A DNA stretch of 7,563 nucleotides from the NCBI GenBank assembly GCA_007695205.1, contig REEF01000232.1, positions 1 through 7,563 on the forward strand, read 5' to 3'. Both the position numbers and the translations under genes were made by a program. Origin of the DNA: Planctomycetaceae bacterium. GTDB taxonomy: Bacteria; Planctomycetota; Planctomycetia; Pirellulales; Pirellulaceae. The notes beneath the pieces are model-generated. The model had not been told where the DNA came from. It did no database searches and worked only from the letters and a program-made list of their open reading frames with translations. Shown piece by piece: positions 1-6,787 of the stretch (position 1 is the stretch's first letter; every line of letters starts with the position of its first letter).

Positions 1-906
1 GATGCGGATACTGACCCGCTCCGAATCGGACTGAACGCAACGAATACGAAAAGGCTGCCCGTCGCGACGTTTGAGCAAGATTTCGCGCTCAAATAATTGA
101 TCTGGCTCGGTGGACACGCATACGAGGCGAGCAGGAGTTATATGATACAAGCTGTCAACTCGCCAAAAAACCGGAAGTGATTTTACCAACTCATTTCCAC
201 CGTACTCGTACTTCAGTTGGACATAGGCGGAACCGGCACCGATGGCCGTTTCTGGCGTGAGTGCAAGCCTCAGGGTCACCTCACGCGTTGAGACACCTCG
301 CCTTGATGATAATAGCCTATCTGTCTCAATGCTACATTGCAAGCCGCTGTATCCCGTGTTTACATCCAAAATGCGAGGCGGCTCATCTCCCGCTAACGCA
401 TTAGTGCGGATCACGATATCACGCACCACCCTCTCAGTGGTGTTGAGCTTACCGAAAGACCAATGGTAATGCTCTGTTTCAATACGCTGTAGGGCAGTGA
501 AGGAAACCTGATATTGAAATTCCAGCTCGCGGTCGGTTCTTAAACGGCCATGCACGGTTCGACGCCCCACTTTGCCATTTACTCCAATGCGAAGGGTCAA
601 CGTCGTTTCTCTAAGTGGACCAAGATGGGATGATCCGAGTTCAGCCGACAGACAGCCGCACGATGAGGAAATACTGATAATGCGCAAGGGGTCGGAAGTT
701 GGGTTCCTAACTGAAATCCGGGCAATAACCTCACGCGTATCATCGGTGATGACCGGTGCAAGTTCGGTGGATAGAACGATGGGAGAAACAAGGGTGACGG
801 CAGACTCACGAACTTCCGCATTCTCGTTTCCGCACCCGGAAACCAAGACAATGGTCGCACCCGCCAAAACGAAGTGGAGACTGAGCCTCGGGGGCAATGA
901 AGGCAT
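1..906 (-). CDS. DUF1573 domain lipoprotein, 3' end outside the window
   Basis: The reverse strand is open from an ATG at 906 to the window edge (302 codons, no stop). The N-terminus is a lipoprotein signal: basic residue at position 7, hydrophobic stretch to about residue 23, then lipobox V-S-G-C with Cys25 as the predicted lipidation site. Residues about 45-130 fit DUF1573, an Ig-like (ASH/Hydin-type) fold. They show the pattern R-I-S-V-R-N-P-T..L-R-I-I-S-I-S-S-S followed by C83-G-C85, the hallmark Cys motif of the family. The remainder looks like further beta-rich repeats. The protein probably sits in the periplasm or on a membrane surface; its partner is unknown. An in-frame ATG at 951, directly after a TAG, is an alternative start. 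I prefer 906 because it places the signal peptide properly, although its ribosome site (GGGA, 8 nt upstream) is weak. Base use looks less GC-rich than in the glycosyltransferase gene. The family call is fairly secure; the function is unknown. Confidence 0.82.
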   Translation of the reverse strand, partial: MPSLPPRLSLHFVLAGATIVLVSGCGNENAEVRESAVTLVSPIVLSTELAPVITDDTREVIARISVRNPTSDPLRIISISSSCGCLSAELGSSHLGPLRETTLTLRIGVNGKVGRRTVHGRLRTDRELEFQYQVSFTALQRIETEHYHWSFGKLNTTERVVRDIVIRTNALAGDEPPRILDVNTGYSGLQCSIETDRLLSSRRGVSTREVTLRLALTPETAIGAGSAYVQLKYEYGGNELVKSLPVFWRVDSLYHITPARLVCVSTEPDQLFEREILLKRRDGQPFRIRCVQSDSERVSIRI

Positions 907-1135
907 AATGAGAATCCCGGATTCGATAACGTATGGCACGGCCGCCGACATCTACAGTGTAGGGCTCCACGGTTTACTGCCGTAACAAAGCTATTAACAT
1001 ATTGCTTTTCAAGCCTCGATGTGACAAGAAATGGCAAAAATAGGGAGAAAAACGCGATCACATGGGGCCGCCGCTCTGTGCAGGCAGTCGTTTGTTGGTC
1101 CGATTGGAATCGGCGGGACGATCTCTGGCTTGTAA

Positions 1136-1475
1136 TCATGGCTCCAGCAGTCCTTTCGTCCGGCGGATGGCGCGTTCGAAGCGTTTTCGCAAACGGGCCG
1201 GGGAGCTGTTCATCAGGCCGGCGATTTCGGACCAGGGGTAGCCGGCGCGGCGGTACATGCCGAGCATCCGCTCCTCGCCGGTCAGTTGCTCGTAGATGGC
1301 GTCCAAGCGTTCGTTCCAGCCAAGCGTTGCCGCCGGATCACGGTTTCTCGGAGCATCCCCAGCACGCCGCAGTCGCCCAGTCCTGCTCCCTAACGCCCGC
1401 CGCTTCGCCCGCGTTTTGCGCAGGCCCCCCAATCGCTTGGTTCTTGAGGCTGTGCGGGAGAATAGCTACTTCCGG
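1136..1475 (-). pseudogene. ECF sigma factor remnant, 5'-truncated and frameshifted
   Basis: The 3' two thirds encode a sigma-70 region 4 almost identical to that of the intact sigma factor at 6788-7342. It has the same W-N-E-R-L-D-A-I-Y-E-Q-L-T-G-E-E-R core and helix-turn-helix W-S-E-I-A, and stops with TGA at 1136-1138. Upstream, the similarity (P-E-V-A-I-L-P-H-S then L-K-N-Q-A-I) continues only in another frame. The two frames meet at a run of six C on the plus strand (1425-1430), where the remnant has one base more than the intact copy. Between 1338 and 1425 the two copies align codon for codon at protein level, with the same spacing, but DNA identity is low. No match to the sigma region 2 start is convincing beyond 1475, so the N-terminus appears lost. 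It is unlikely to make a working sigma factor; a short region-4-only product from an internal start cannot be excluded. Confidence 0.8.
1145..1338 (-). repeat. Direct repeat, left copy (sigma region 4 block)
   Basis: This 194-bp block matches 6797-6990 without gaps (constant offset 5652) and with 13 mismatches by my hand count, about 93% identity. Similarity ends sharply on both sides: at the last two codons of the reading frame at the low-coordinate end, and at the D-P-A-A-T codons at the high-coordinate end, beyond which only protein-level resemblance remains. Of the altered codons, six change the amino acid (K/T, R/G, D/G, S/P, L/I, G/C) and five are silent, as expected if one copy is no longer under strong selection. 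Confidence 0.85.
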
Positions 1476-1899
1476 CGACGCAAACCCCAATCTTTGTAGG
1501 AGGGATACAGCGAGCTTCGTCACTCGTAGCATCTCCATCGGTGGGAATCGCCAAAATCGTGAATCGTACCCTTGTGTCCCCCTGTGAAAGCGATTTCGAT
1601 GAGGGCTATGCGTTAATCGAGGGGAATGCAGTTCCTCCAAATAGGGAGGTTCGATATTTCAAAGAAGAACGGGCCCCGCCCGACGGGCGTACAAGTCGCC
1701 CCCAGGGTACCATTTTTCTAGTTCTTTTTTTCGCTGGCTGTCACATCGGCTTTCGTCAAGCAATGTTGTCATAGAAATCAAACGTTTCGGGGTGAGCGCC
1801 TGGCCGATGCGGGCATACTCCGCACCATTCGTAGAGAACCGATAATTCTCTTGTATGGGACGTGACCGAACGCCGTAGCCCTATCGTGACTGTAAAACT
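1476..1899. other. Gene-poor interval with small hairpins and T tracts
   Basis: No convincing gene is seen on either strand; the short open frames have no ribosome site or recognisable domain. Visible structure: a 5-bp hairpin CCTCC/GGAGG at 1634-1649, and three alternating arms at 1677-1681 (CGCCC), 1685-1689 (GGGCG) and 1697-1701 (CGCCC) that can form two mutually exclusive hairpins. These are followed by T tracts at 1713-1717 and 1725-1731. The interval probably carries the promoter of the plus-strand cluster starting at 1900, but I cannot assign -35/-10 elements. Confidence 0.4.
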
Positions 1900-2958
1900 G
1901 TGATGGCCAATTGTTCCTTTCAGAAGACCACGCCTATACTCCGATGGATGGCGCTTGTTGTCGCCTGTGCCGTGGTCGGCTGGAGCCTTCGCGGATTCCT
2001 CTTGGTGAGTCTCGTAGGTCACGAGGGTACCACGCAGGTGGGGATTATCGAGCACGACATGGGCAACCTTGTTGCCGGTACGAAGGTTCGTGCGACGGTG
2101 CTCCTGCCGAACACGACCAAGATTCCTTTGAGGATCAAATCGGTTCGGCGAGACTGCGCCTGTGGAGTCCAACAGGTGACGCGCGATTTCATCGCGCCGG
2201 GCGAGCGAGCAGAATTGGAGGTTGAATACGCTGTCCCTGCTATTGTGGGATCAGTTCGGCATGAACTTCTGGTCGAGTATGAGCAGGAGGTGCCTCCAAC
2301 GTTTGTATTGATCAAAGGGACGGTTCACCAGTGGGCGAATGTCGCCCCAGATCATGTCGACTTCTCGACGGTACTGGTAGGGGAGCAGCCAGAGATTGAG
2401 GTCAGCATTCGTACCAAAGAAGTTTGGCCGAGATCAGAAAGAACTGCGAAAATACAACTCGATTACGCAAGTATTGTAGGGGAAGAGGCATCCACGTGCG
2501 GGACGCACCTAACCTACCGCCTCCGCTTTGCGCCCCCTGCGACAGCAGAGCACAAGCGGTATCACGGCGAGTTCTTGGTCCGCTGGGATGAGAACGAGGG
2601 AAGGGTTGTCCGGGTCCCGTGTGTGGCGGTACTCGAGTGGCGTTACGCGGCCGAGCCGAGAGATGTCTTCTTCGGGGTTGTTCCGAGTGGAGCCACGCAC
2701 CGGATCGGCGTCCAGCTTCGGGAGAATAAGAGGGACCGATCTGCATTAGATCTGTCCGCTCTGCGGGTGAGGCATGATCTCCCGCCATCATTCTACGTGG
2801 GTCCTTTGGTCACGGCCCAGAAGGATGTGCTCACGCTTGACGTTGGTATCGACATAAGCGATCCTTGCTTCACTGGGCTGATTGGCGGTCGCGTCGAAAT
2901 CCTTCATGCCGACGATCAGATAATTTGCTCATTTCCAGTTAGTGCCTTTATCAAGTAG
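1900..2958 (+). CDS. Membrane-anchored DUF1573 domain protein
   Basis: The 352-residue protein has an N-terminal hydrophobic segment (about residues 13-37), either an uncleaved anchor or a signal peptide, that directs the rest out of the cytoplasm. Residues about 52-141 fit DUF1573: G-N-L-V-A-G then V-L-L-P-N-T-T...L-R-I-K-S-V, and the Cys motif D85-C-A-C-G89, where most family members have C-G-C. Residues 150-350 look like two more beta-sandwich repeats, each opening with a V-D-F / V-F-F-G-type strand. The family has an Ig-like fold and no known enzymatic activity. A TAG at 1876 precedes the frame, so the start is GTG 1900 or ATG 1903; neither has a clear Shine-Dalgarno sequence. It is the first gene of the plus-strand cluster, 68 nt ahead of the Cys-rich gene, and is divergent from a second DUF1573 gene at the left edge. 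A role as a structural or binding partner of the secreted Cys-rich protein is inference from position only. Confidence 0.78.
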   Translation: MMANCSFQKTTPILRWMALVVACAVVGWSLRGFLLVSLVGHEGTTQVGIIEHDMGNLVAGTKVRATVLLPNTTKIPLRIKSVRRDCACGVQQVTRDFIAPGERAELEVEYAVPAIVGSVRHELLVEYEQEVPPTFVLIKGTVHQWANVAPDHVDFSTVLVGEQPEIEVSIRTKEVWPRSERTAKIQLDYASIVGEEASTCGTHLTYRLRFAPPATAEHKRYHGEFLVRWDENEGRVVRVPCVAVLEWRYAAEPRDVFFGVVPSGATHRIGVQLRENKRDRSALDLSALRVRHDLPPSFYVGPLVTAQKDVLTLDVGIDISDPCFTGLIGGRVEILHADDQIICSFPVSAFIK

Positions 2959-3014
2959 CCTTTCTGGCTGAGAATTGTGGAATTGTACCTAACCTAACTT
3001 CACGTAAGCTAACC

Positions 3015-3020
3015 AGGAGA
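3015..3020 (+). promoter_or_regulatory. Ribosome binding site of the Cys-rich gene
   Basis: AGGAGA lies 6 nt before the ATG at 3027. It is the clearest Shine-Dalgarno sequence in the window and fixes this start. Confidence 0.75.
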
Positions 3021-3026
3021 AAAGAC

Positions 3027-3533
3027 ATGTGTACGGTCAACAAGCCAAGTCGGTGGTGGGTTGCGCTGCTTCTCACGATCACAGTTTCTTCCAGTTTAGC
3101 GTTCAACAACCCGCAGCCTCCGACAACAGCCCTTTCAGTGGATTGTTGGACGTTCGAGTGGCGTTACTGCAGTCAATTCGCCCCTTGTACCCCTTGCTCA
3201 GACAAACAGTGCACGCCTAGTTTTTGGGGTGTGGGGCATTATTGTCAGGAGAATGAAAGTCGGCGCATCAACCCTCCAACGACGCGCACGGAAAGCAGGA
3301 GGCGGGCGGGGCTGAACGAGCAGGGCAGGGTTGCTTTCGACCCGGGCCAAACGATATGGTGCTATCAGGCGTTTCCGTGCGACAAGGTTACAAAGTGCAC
3401 CGTCTACCAAGGGAACGATCCCCTCAAGTTCGGAAAGTATTACTGCGCTCAGGACGACGACGCTTCTCCTTTAGGAAGTCCTGTCGGCTGGCAAGGCTGG
3501 GTTTTGAAAGGAAAGTATTGCTGGGGGACGTAG
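3027..3533 (+). CDS. Small secreted Cys-rich protein with two similar Cys modules
   Basis: The 168-residue product starts with a Sec-type signal peptide: basic residues near 6-9, hydrophobic core 11-25, likely cleavage near residues 25-27 (S-L-A-F-N-N). The mature part has 11 Cys (40, 48, 54, 57, 62, 73, 112, 118, 124, 140, 165) and many aromatic residues. Two segments resemble each other. Module 1, residues 48-76, is C-x5-C-(x2-C)-x4-C-T...G-x-x-Y-C. Module 2, residues 112-143, is C-x5-C-x5-C-T...G-x-x-Y-C. Both have a Gln in the first Cys interval, Pro before the second Cys, Lys two residues before the third Cys of the shared pattern, and acidic or amide residues after the last. Such a pattern suggests a disulfide-stabilised exported protein. 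I do not recognise a named family. The stop codon TAG directly abuts the ATG of the next gene, so the two are very likely co-transcribed. Surface structural peptide, adhesin-like unit or substrate of the neighbouring glycosyltransferase are all guesses. Confidence 0.8.
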   Translation: MCTVNKPSRWWVALLLTITVSSSLAFNNPQPPTTALSVDCWTFEWRYCSQFAPCTPCSDKQCTPSFWGVGHYCQENESRRINPPTTRTESRRRAGLNEQGRVAFDPGQTIWCYQAFPCDKVTKCTVYQGNDPLKFGKYYCAQDDDASPLGSPVGWQGWVLKGKYCWGT

Positions 3534-4814
3534 ATGGTATCGCAGTCCCTTTCTCGGTTGTGTAAAACTGGAGTCGTTGGGATGACGAGCTGGATTGACC
3601 GCCGGTGTGCCGTGATGCTGGCGTTGGTGAACACCGTGATTGCGGCTTCCGCTCCGTATGAGCGAGTATTCGCTGCCGAGGTGCAGGAGCAGCAGGGTGG
3701 CCCTGGCGCCTTCGAGTTCGTTTTGGCGGGGATGAGACGCGAACGCGATCGTCTCGCGTCGGGGATCTGCAGCTTGGAAGCCATTCGGCGTGCCGAGGAT
3801 GGGGAGGAAATGCGCTCTCAGGGTACGCTCGTTATCGACGGGGACAAGGTTCGCTACGAACTGACGAGACCGGGGTGGGTGGTCAACCCGGATACGATCG
3901 AAGAAACAGGTGATGGCCACGCTGCCGCCGAAACAATGCTGGGAATGCACAGTTTGAAATTGGCGTACGATGGTGCGCTGATCAGCTTTTGGCACTCCGA
4001 AAACAACCTGATCACCGTCGACCCAAAGGAATTGGATGAAGAGCATCGGCGAATCGCACAATACTTCGATATCCGGGGTGTTGTGCTGTACGATCCGCTT
4101 TCGATACAGGACGGCCAATCGCTTAAGCACCAATTCGAGCGGCTGGAGCGTCTATCAACGCTTATCGGTAGTGACGTGACGATGGAAGACGACCCGATAT
4201 GGGTGTTGCGCTGGACAATACCGACTGAGTATTTCGACAACAGGTGGAATCTCTGCGTGGACGTGAAGTCCGGATTCACTCCCATAAGCCTCCTATGCGA
4301 AGACCGGCCGAACAAGAGCTTTTTGGAAAAACGGGCCCAAATGATCGCAGAACTCGGGGACGGTCCGGTTCCGGAGGGCGTGGCGGAACAAATCAAGCAG
4401 GGAGACGAAATGCTGAGGGTGCTGCAGGATGATCCGGAGGCTTGGTTTCTGGTCTACGAAAAGACGGCGAACTGGGAGCAGAGAGATGGAGTGTGGGTCC
4501 CGGTATCCCATGAAGTGCGTTACGGGGGTGAACGCGCGTCACAGACAAGCTACACGTTTCGTTGGGGGGAGATCAACCAGCCGGTGGATGCGGACACGTT
4601 CTCGTGGACGACGTTTGATTTGCCGGAGGATGTCCCGGTGCAGTATCTGTGCCTGGAAAACCCGCGTTGGATCAGGCCGCCGCGCCAGCAGTCTGGCGTC
4701 GCCGCTCATGGTCCCGGCCCGCGCCGGCTGATCGTCGCTTTCGCCGTGACTGCACTGGCTCTGCTGGCTGCTTATGGCGCGCATTGGATCGTGTCGAGGA
4801 GGTTGTCCGTGTGA
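3534..4814 (+). CDS. Exported protein of unknown function with C-terminal membrane anchor
   Basis: The 426-residue protein has an N-terminal export signal: a hydrophobic run around residues 26-40 after R-R, with possible cleavage near F-A-A-E at about 46-49. There is a long soluble part and a second hydrophobic segment near the C-terminus (about 398-420) closed by a basic tail S-R-R-L-S-V. The soluble region alternates strand-like segments (G-T-L-V-I-D-G-D-K-V-R-Y-E-L, later L-V-Y-E-K-T-A-N-W-E and V-P-V-S-H-E-V-R-Y). This is loosely like the half-barrel fold of LolA/LolB/MucB-type lipoprotein-handling proteins, but I see no signature that proves it. ATG 3534 follows the previous stop without a gap, with GGGGGA 5 nt upstream. 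ATG 3582 with GGAG 8 nt upstream is an equally good start and would give a shorter, cleaner signal peptide. The last four bases overlap the GTG of the glycosyltransferase gene, implying coupled translation and perhaps joint function at the outer face of the inner membrane. Confidence 0.72.
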   Translation: MVSQSLSRLCKTGVVGMTSWIDRRCAVMLALVNTVIAASAPYERVFAAEVQEQQGGPGAFEFVLAGMRRERDRLASGICSLEAIRRAEDGEEMRSQGTLVIDGDKVRYELTRPGWVVNPDTIEETGDGHAAAETMLGMHSLKLAYDGALISFWHSENNLITVDPKELDEEHRRIAQYFDIRGVVLYDPLSIQDGQSLKHQFERLERLSTLIGSDVTMEDDPIWVLRWTIPTEYFDNRWNLCVDVKSGFTPISLLCEDRPNKSFLEKRAQMIAELGDGPVPEGVAEQIKQGDEMLRVLQDDPEAWFLVYEKTANWEQRDGVWVPVSHEVRYGGERASQTSYTFRWGEINQPVDADTFSWTTFDLPEDVPVQYLCLENPRWIRPPRQQSGVAAHGPGPRRLIVAFAVTALALLAAYGAHWIVSRRLSV

Positions 4815-6694
4815 TCAGGCCAGCGGACGATCCGGCGAAGCGGGCCGGTCACCCGTGCGCGGGGGCAAGCGTGCCAGTGATCCGCTGGGCTCTACTGGGG
4901 GTTCTTTCGCTGCATGCCGGATTGGTGTTGCATGGGGCGTGGGTGCATAGTCCCGGGTGGGACGAGATCGGGCACCTGCCGGCTGGACTGAGCCATTGGA
5001 CCTACGGTGACTTTCGACTCTACCGCGTCAATCCGCCACTAGTACGCATGGTTGCAACCGTGCCTCTGCTGATACGTCCACCGGAAATCGACTGGCAAGA
5101 CGCGTTCGCCAGCCCGCACAGCGGCCAGGAGTTCGATGTCGGACTGGCGATGCTCGAGCATTCGTTCGAACGTAGTTGCCAATACATCACAATCGCTCGC
5201 TGGGCGTGTATCCCGTTGACGCTGCTGGCGGGTTGGGTGTGTTTCGCCTGGGCAACGCGTCTTTACGGCCCCCTGTCGGGGCTCTTGGCGGCCTCGCTAT
5301 GGTGTTTCAGTCCCTTGGTTCTGGCCAACGCCCAGATGATCACCCCGGACACTGGTGCTGCAGCGATCGGTATCGCCGCTCACTGGAGTTTCTGGCGTTG
5401 GATCAGGGCGCCCTCTTGGCACCGCGCCACCGTTGCCGGGCTGTTATTGGGATTGGCGCAGCTTACGAAATTCACATGGGTGGTCCTGCCTCCCCTGTGG
5501 ATCGTCCTCTGGGCCGTCTGCCGCCGGCGTTCCGCATCGCGGAAATCCCTATTCGCCCGCCCGGACTGGACACGCGAGGCTCTCCAGCTAGCGGGGATGG
5601 GCCTCTTATGTTTGTACATGATCAACGCGGGGTATGGCTTCCACGAGTCCTTTCAGCGACTGGGCGACTATCCGTTCACCAGTCGCGTCCTTCGAGGCCC
5701 CGGTGACGAGGCAGGCAGCCCGGAACGCGGTAGCCGTTTTGCACACAGCTTGCTGGCGGCGTTTCCCGTACCGGTGCCCGCCCAATACGCGTTGGGAATC
5801 GACGAGCAGAAGCATGAGTTTGAACGGGGGCACGGGTCTTATCTTCGCGGGCAGTGGAAGGCCGGCGGCTGGTGGTACTACTACATCTACGCGCTTCTGG
5901 TGAAAGAACCGCTGGGAACGTGGGCTCTGCTGTTGATCGCAGCCGTCACAACGTTCCGTATGCGCGACGTCAACAGGCCGTGGCGCGACGAATTGATGTT
6001 GCTGTCTCCCGCGCTAGTGGTGCTGGTACTGGTCAGTTCGCAAACTGGATTCAACCATCACCTGCGGTATGTACTGCCTGCGCTGCCTTTCGTCTTCGTG
6101 TGGATTAGCAAGGTGGCGCGATCCGTCGCCTTGCGGGCCTGGTGGACCGCGTGGCTTGCTGCCGGGGCGTTGGCATGGTCGATCAGCAGCAGCCTGATGC
6201 ATTGCCCGCATAGCCACGCGTATTTCAACGAGTTGGCTGGGGGCGCGAGCAACGGCCACGCTCACCTGCTGCACAGCAACATCGACTGGGGCCAGGATTT
6301 GTTGCCGTTGAAACGCTGGCTGGATGATCATCCGCAGGTGCAACTGTCGGGCGTAGCCTATAGTCTGCCCCAATCGCTTTTGCACGCGGCGGGACCGCGT
6401 TTTCAGGGACAGAAATTGCCCCCGCCCGGGACGGGGAAGGATCCGGCGGGGCTGGGCCCTCGTCCGGGATGGTACGTTGTGTTCGTCCATCATCTCCGCC
6501 GATCGGACGAGCACTATGCCTACTTTCTGGAGTTCGAGCCGGTTGCCATGGTCGGTTACACGGCCTATGTCTACCACATCTCCGCGGAGGACGTGAAACG
6601 CTTCCACAGCGCTCGATGTGCAACCCCCAGTTGTCGCGCATCCGGGCGGGCGTCGCCGAGGTCGGGCTTTGGCTCCGATGTCCAGGCCGAGTGA
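4811..6694 (+). CDS. GT39/ArnT-like membrane glycosyltransferase (GT-C fold)
   Basis: The 627-residue polytopic protein has roughly ten hydrophobic segments. After the first one (about 24-43) comes a periplasm-facing loop with W50-D-E52, the acidic pair expected for the catalytic site of GT-C enzymes of the PMT/ArnT family (GT39), and then N74-P-P-L. Further family-like features are V-K365-E-P-L near a late membrane segment and N-I-D492-W-G-Q-D496 in the C-terminal soluble part. Such enzymes transfer a sugar from a polyprenyl-phosphate carrier to protein, lipid or glycan at the outer face of the inner membrane; donor and acceptor are not evident here. I chose GTG 4811 because it overlaps the preceding stop as GTGA. 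The same frame is open further upstream, from an ATG at 4649, but that part lies inside the previous gene. GTG 4871 is another possible start. Residues after about 590 (Y-V-Y-H-I) form an Arg/Ser/Ala-rich tail that does not look like the family and may be an extension into former intergenic DNA. Confidence 0.85.
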   Translation: MIRPADDPAKRAGHPCAGASVPVIRWALLGVLSLHAGLVLHGAWVHSPGWDEIGHLPAGLSHWTYGDFRLYRVNPPLVRMVATVPLLIRPPEIDWQDAFASPHSGQEFDVGLAMLEHSFERSCQYITIARWACIPLTLLAGWVCFAWATRLYGPLSGLLAASLWCFSPLVLANAQMITPDTGAAAIGIAAHWSFWRWIRAPSWHRATVAGLLLGLAQLTKFTWVVLPPLWIVLWAVCRRRSASRKSLFARPDWTREALQLAGMGLLCLYMINAGYGFHESFQRLGDYPFTSRVLRGPGDEAGSPERGSRFAHSLLAAFPVPVPAQYALGIDEQKHEFERGHGSYLRGQWKAGGWWYYYIYALLVKEPLGTWALLLIAAVTTFRMRDVNRPWRDELMLLSPALVVLVLVSSQTGFNHHLRYVLPALPFVFVWISKVARSVALRAWWTAWLAAGALAWSISSSLMHCPHSHAYFNELAGGASNGHAHLLHSNIDWGQDLLPLKRWLDDHPQVQLSGVAYSLPQSLLHAAGPRFQGQKLPPPGTGKDPAGLGPRPGWYVVFVHHLRRSDEHYAYFLEFEPVAMVGYTAYVYHISAEDVKRFHSARCATPSCRASGRASPRSGFGSDVQAE

Positions 6695-6787
6695 TGTTCG
6701 ATATCTCGCACTGTCTTGCGCCGCGTTCGCCAAAACCCTGGATGTCGAGTTCTTGAAGCAGAAGCAACAGCAAGAAAAAGGGGAAAT

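Noticed and set aside
1100..1113. Perfect 6-bp inverted repeat CCGATT-GG-AATCGG just beyond the end of the ECF remnant
   Set aside because: The loop is too short for a good terminator and no U-run follows on either strand.
572..1139. Long open frames in other registers over the left-edge gene, on both strands
   Set aside because: The frame with the lipobox, DUF1573 pattern and C-G-C motif explains this DNA; the others lack domains and ribosome sites.
1541..1774. A 77-codon plus-strand frame in the gene-poor interval
   Set aside because: No ribosome site or recognisable domain, and it runs through the hairpins and T tracts.
1891..3570. Identical 10-mer TGTAAAACTG upstream of the starts at 1900 and 3582
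   Set aside because: Many shared 10-mers are expected by chance in a window this size, and the spacing to the two starts differs.
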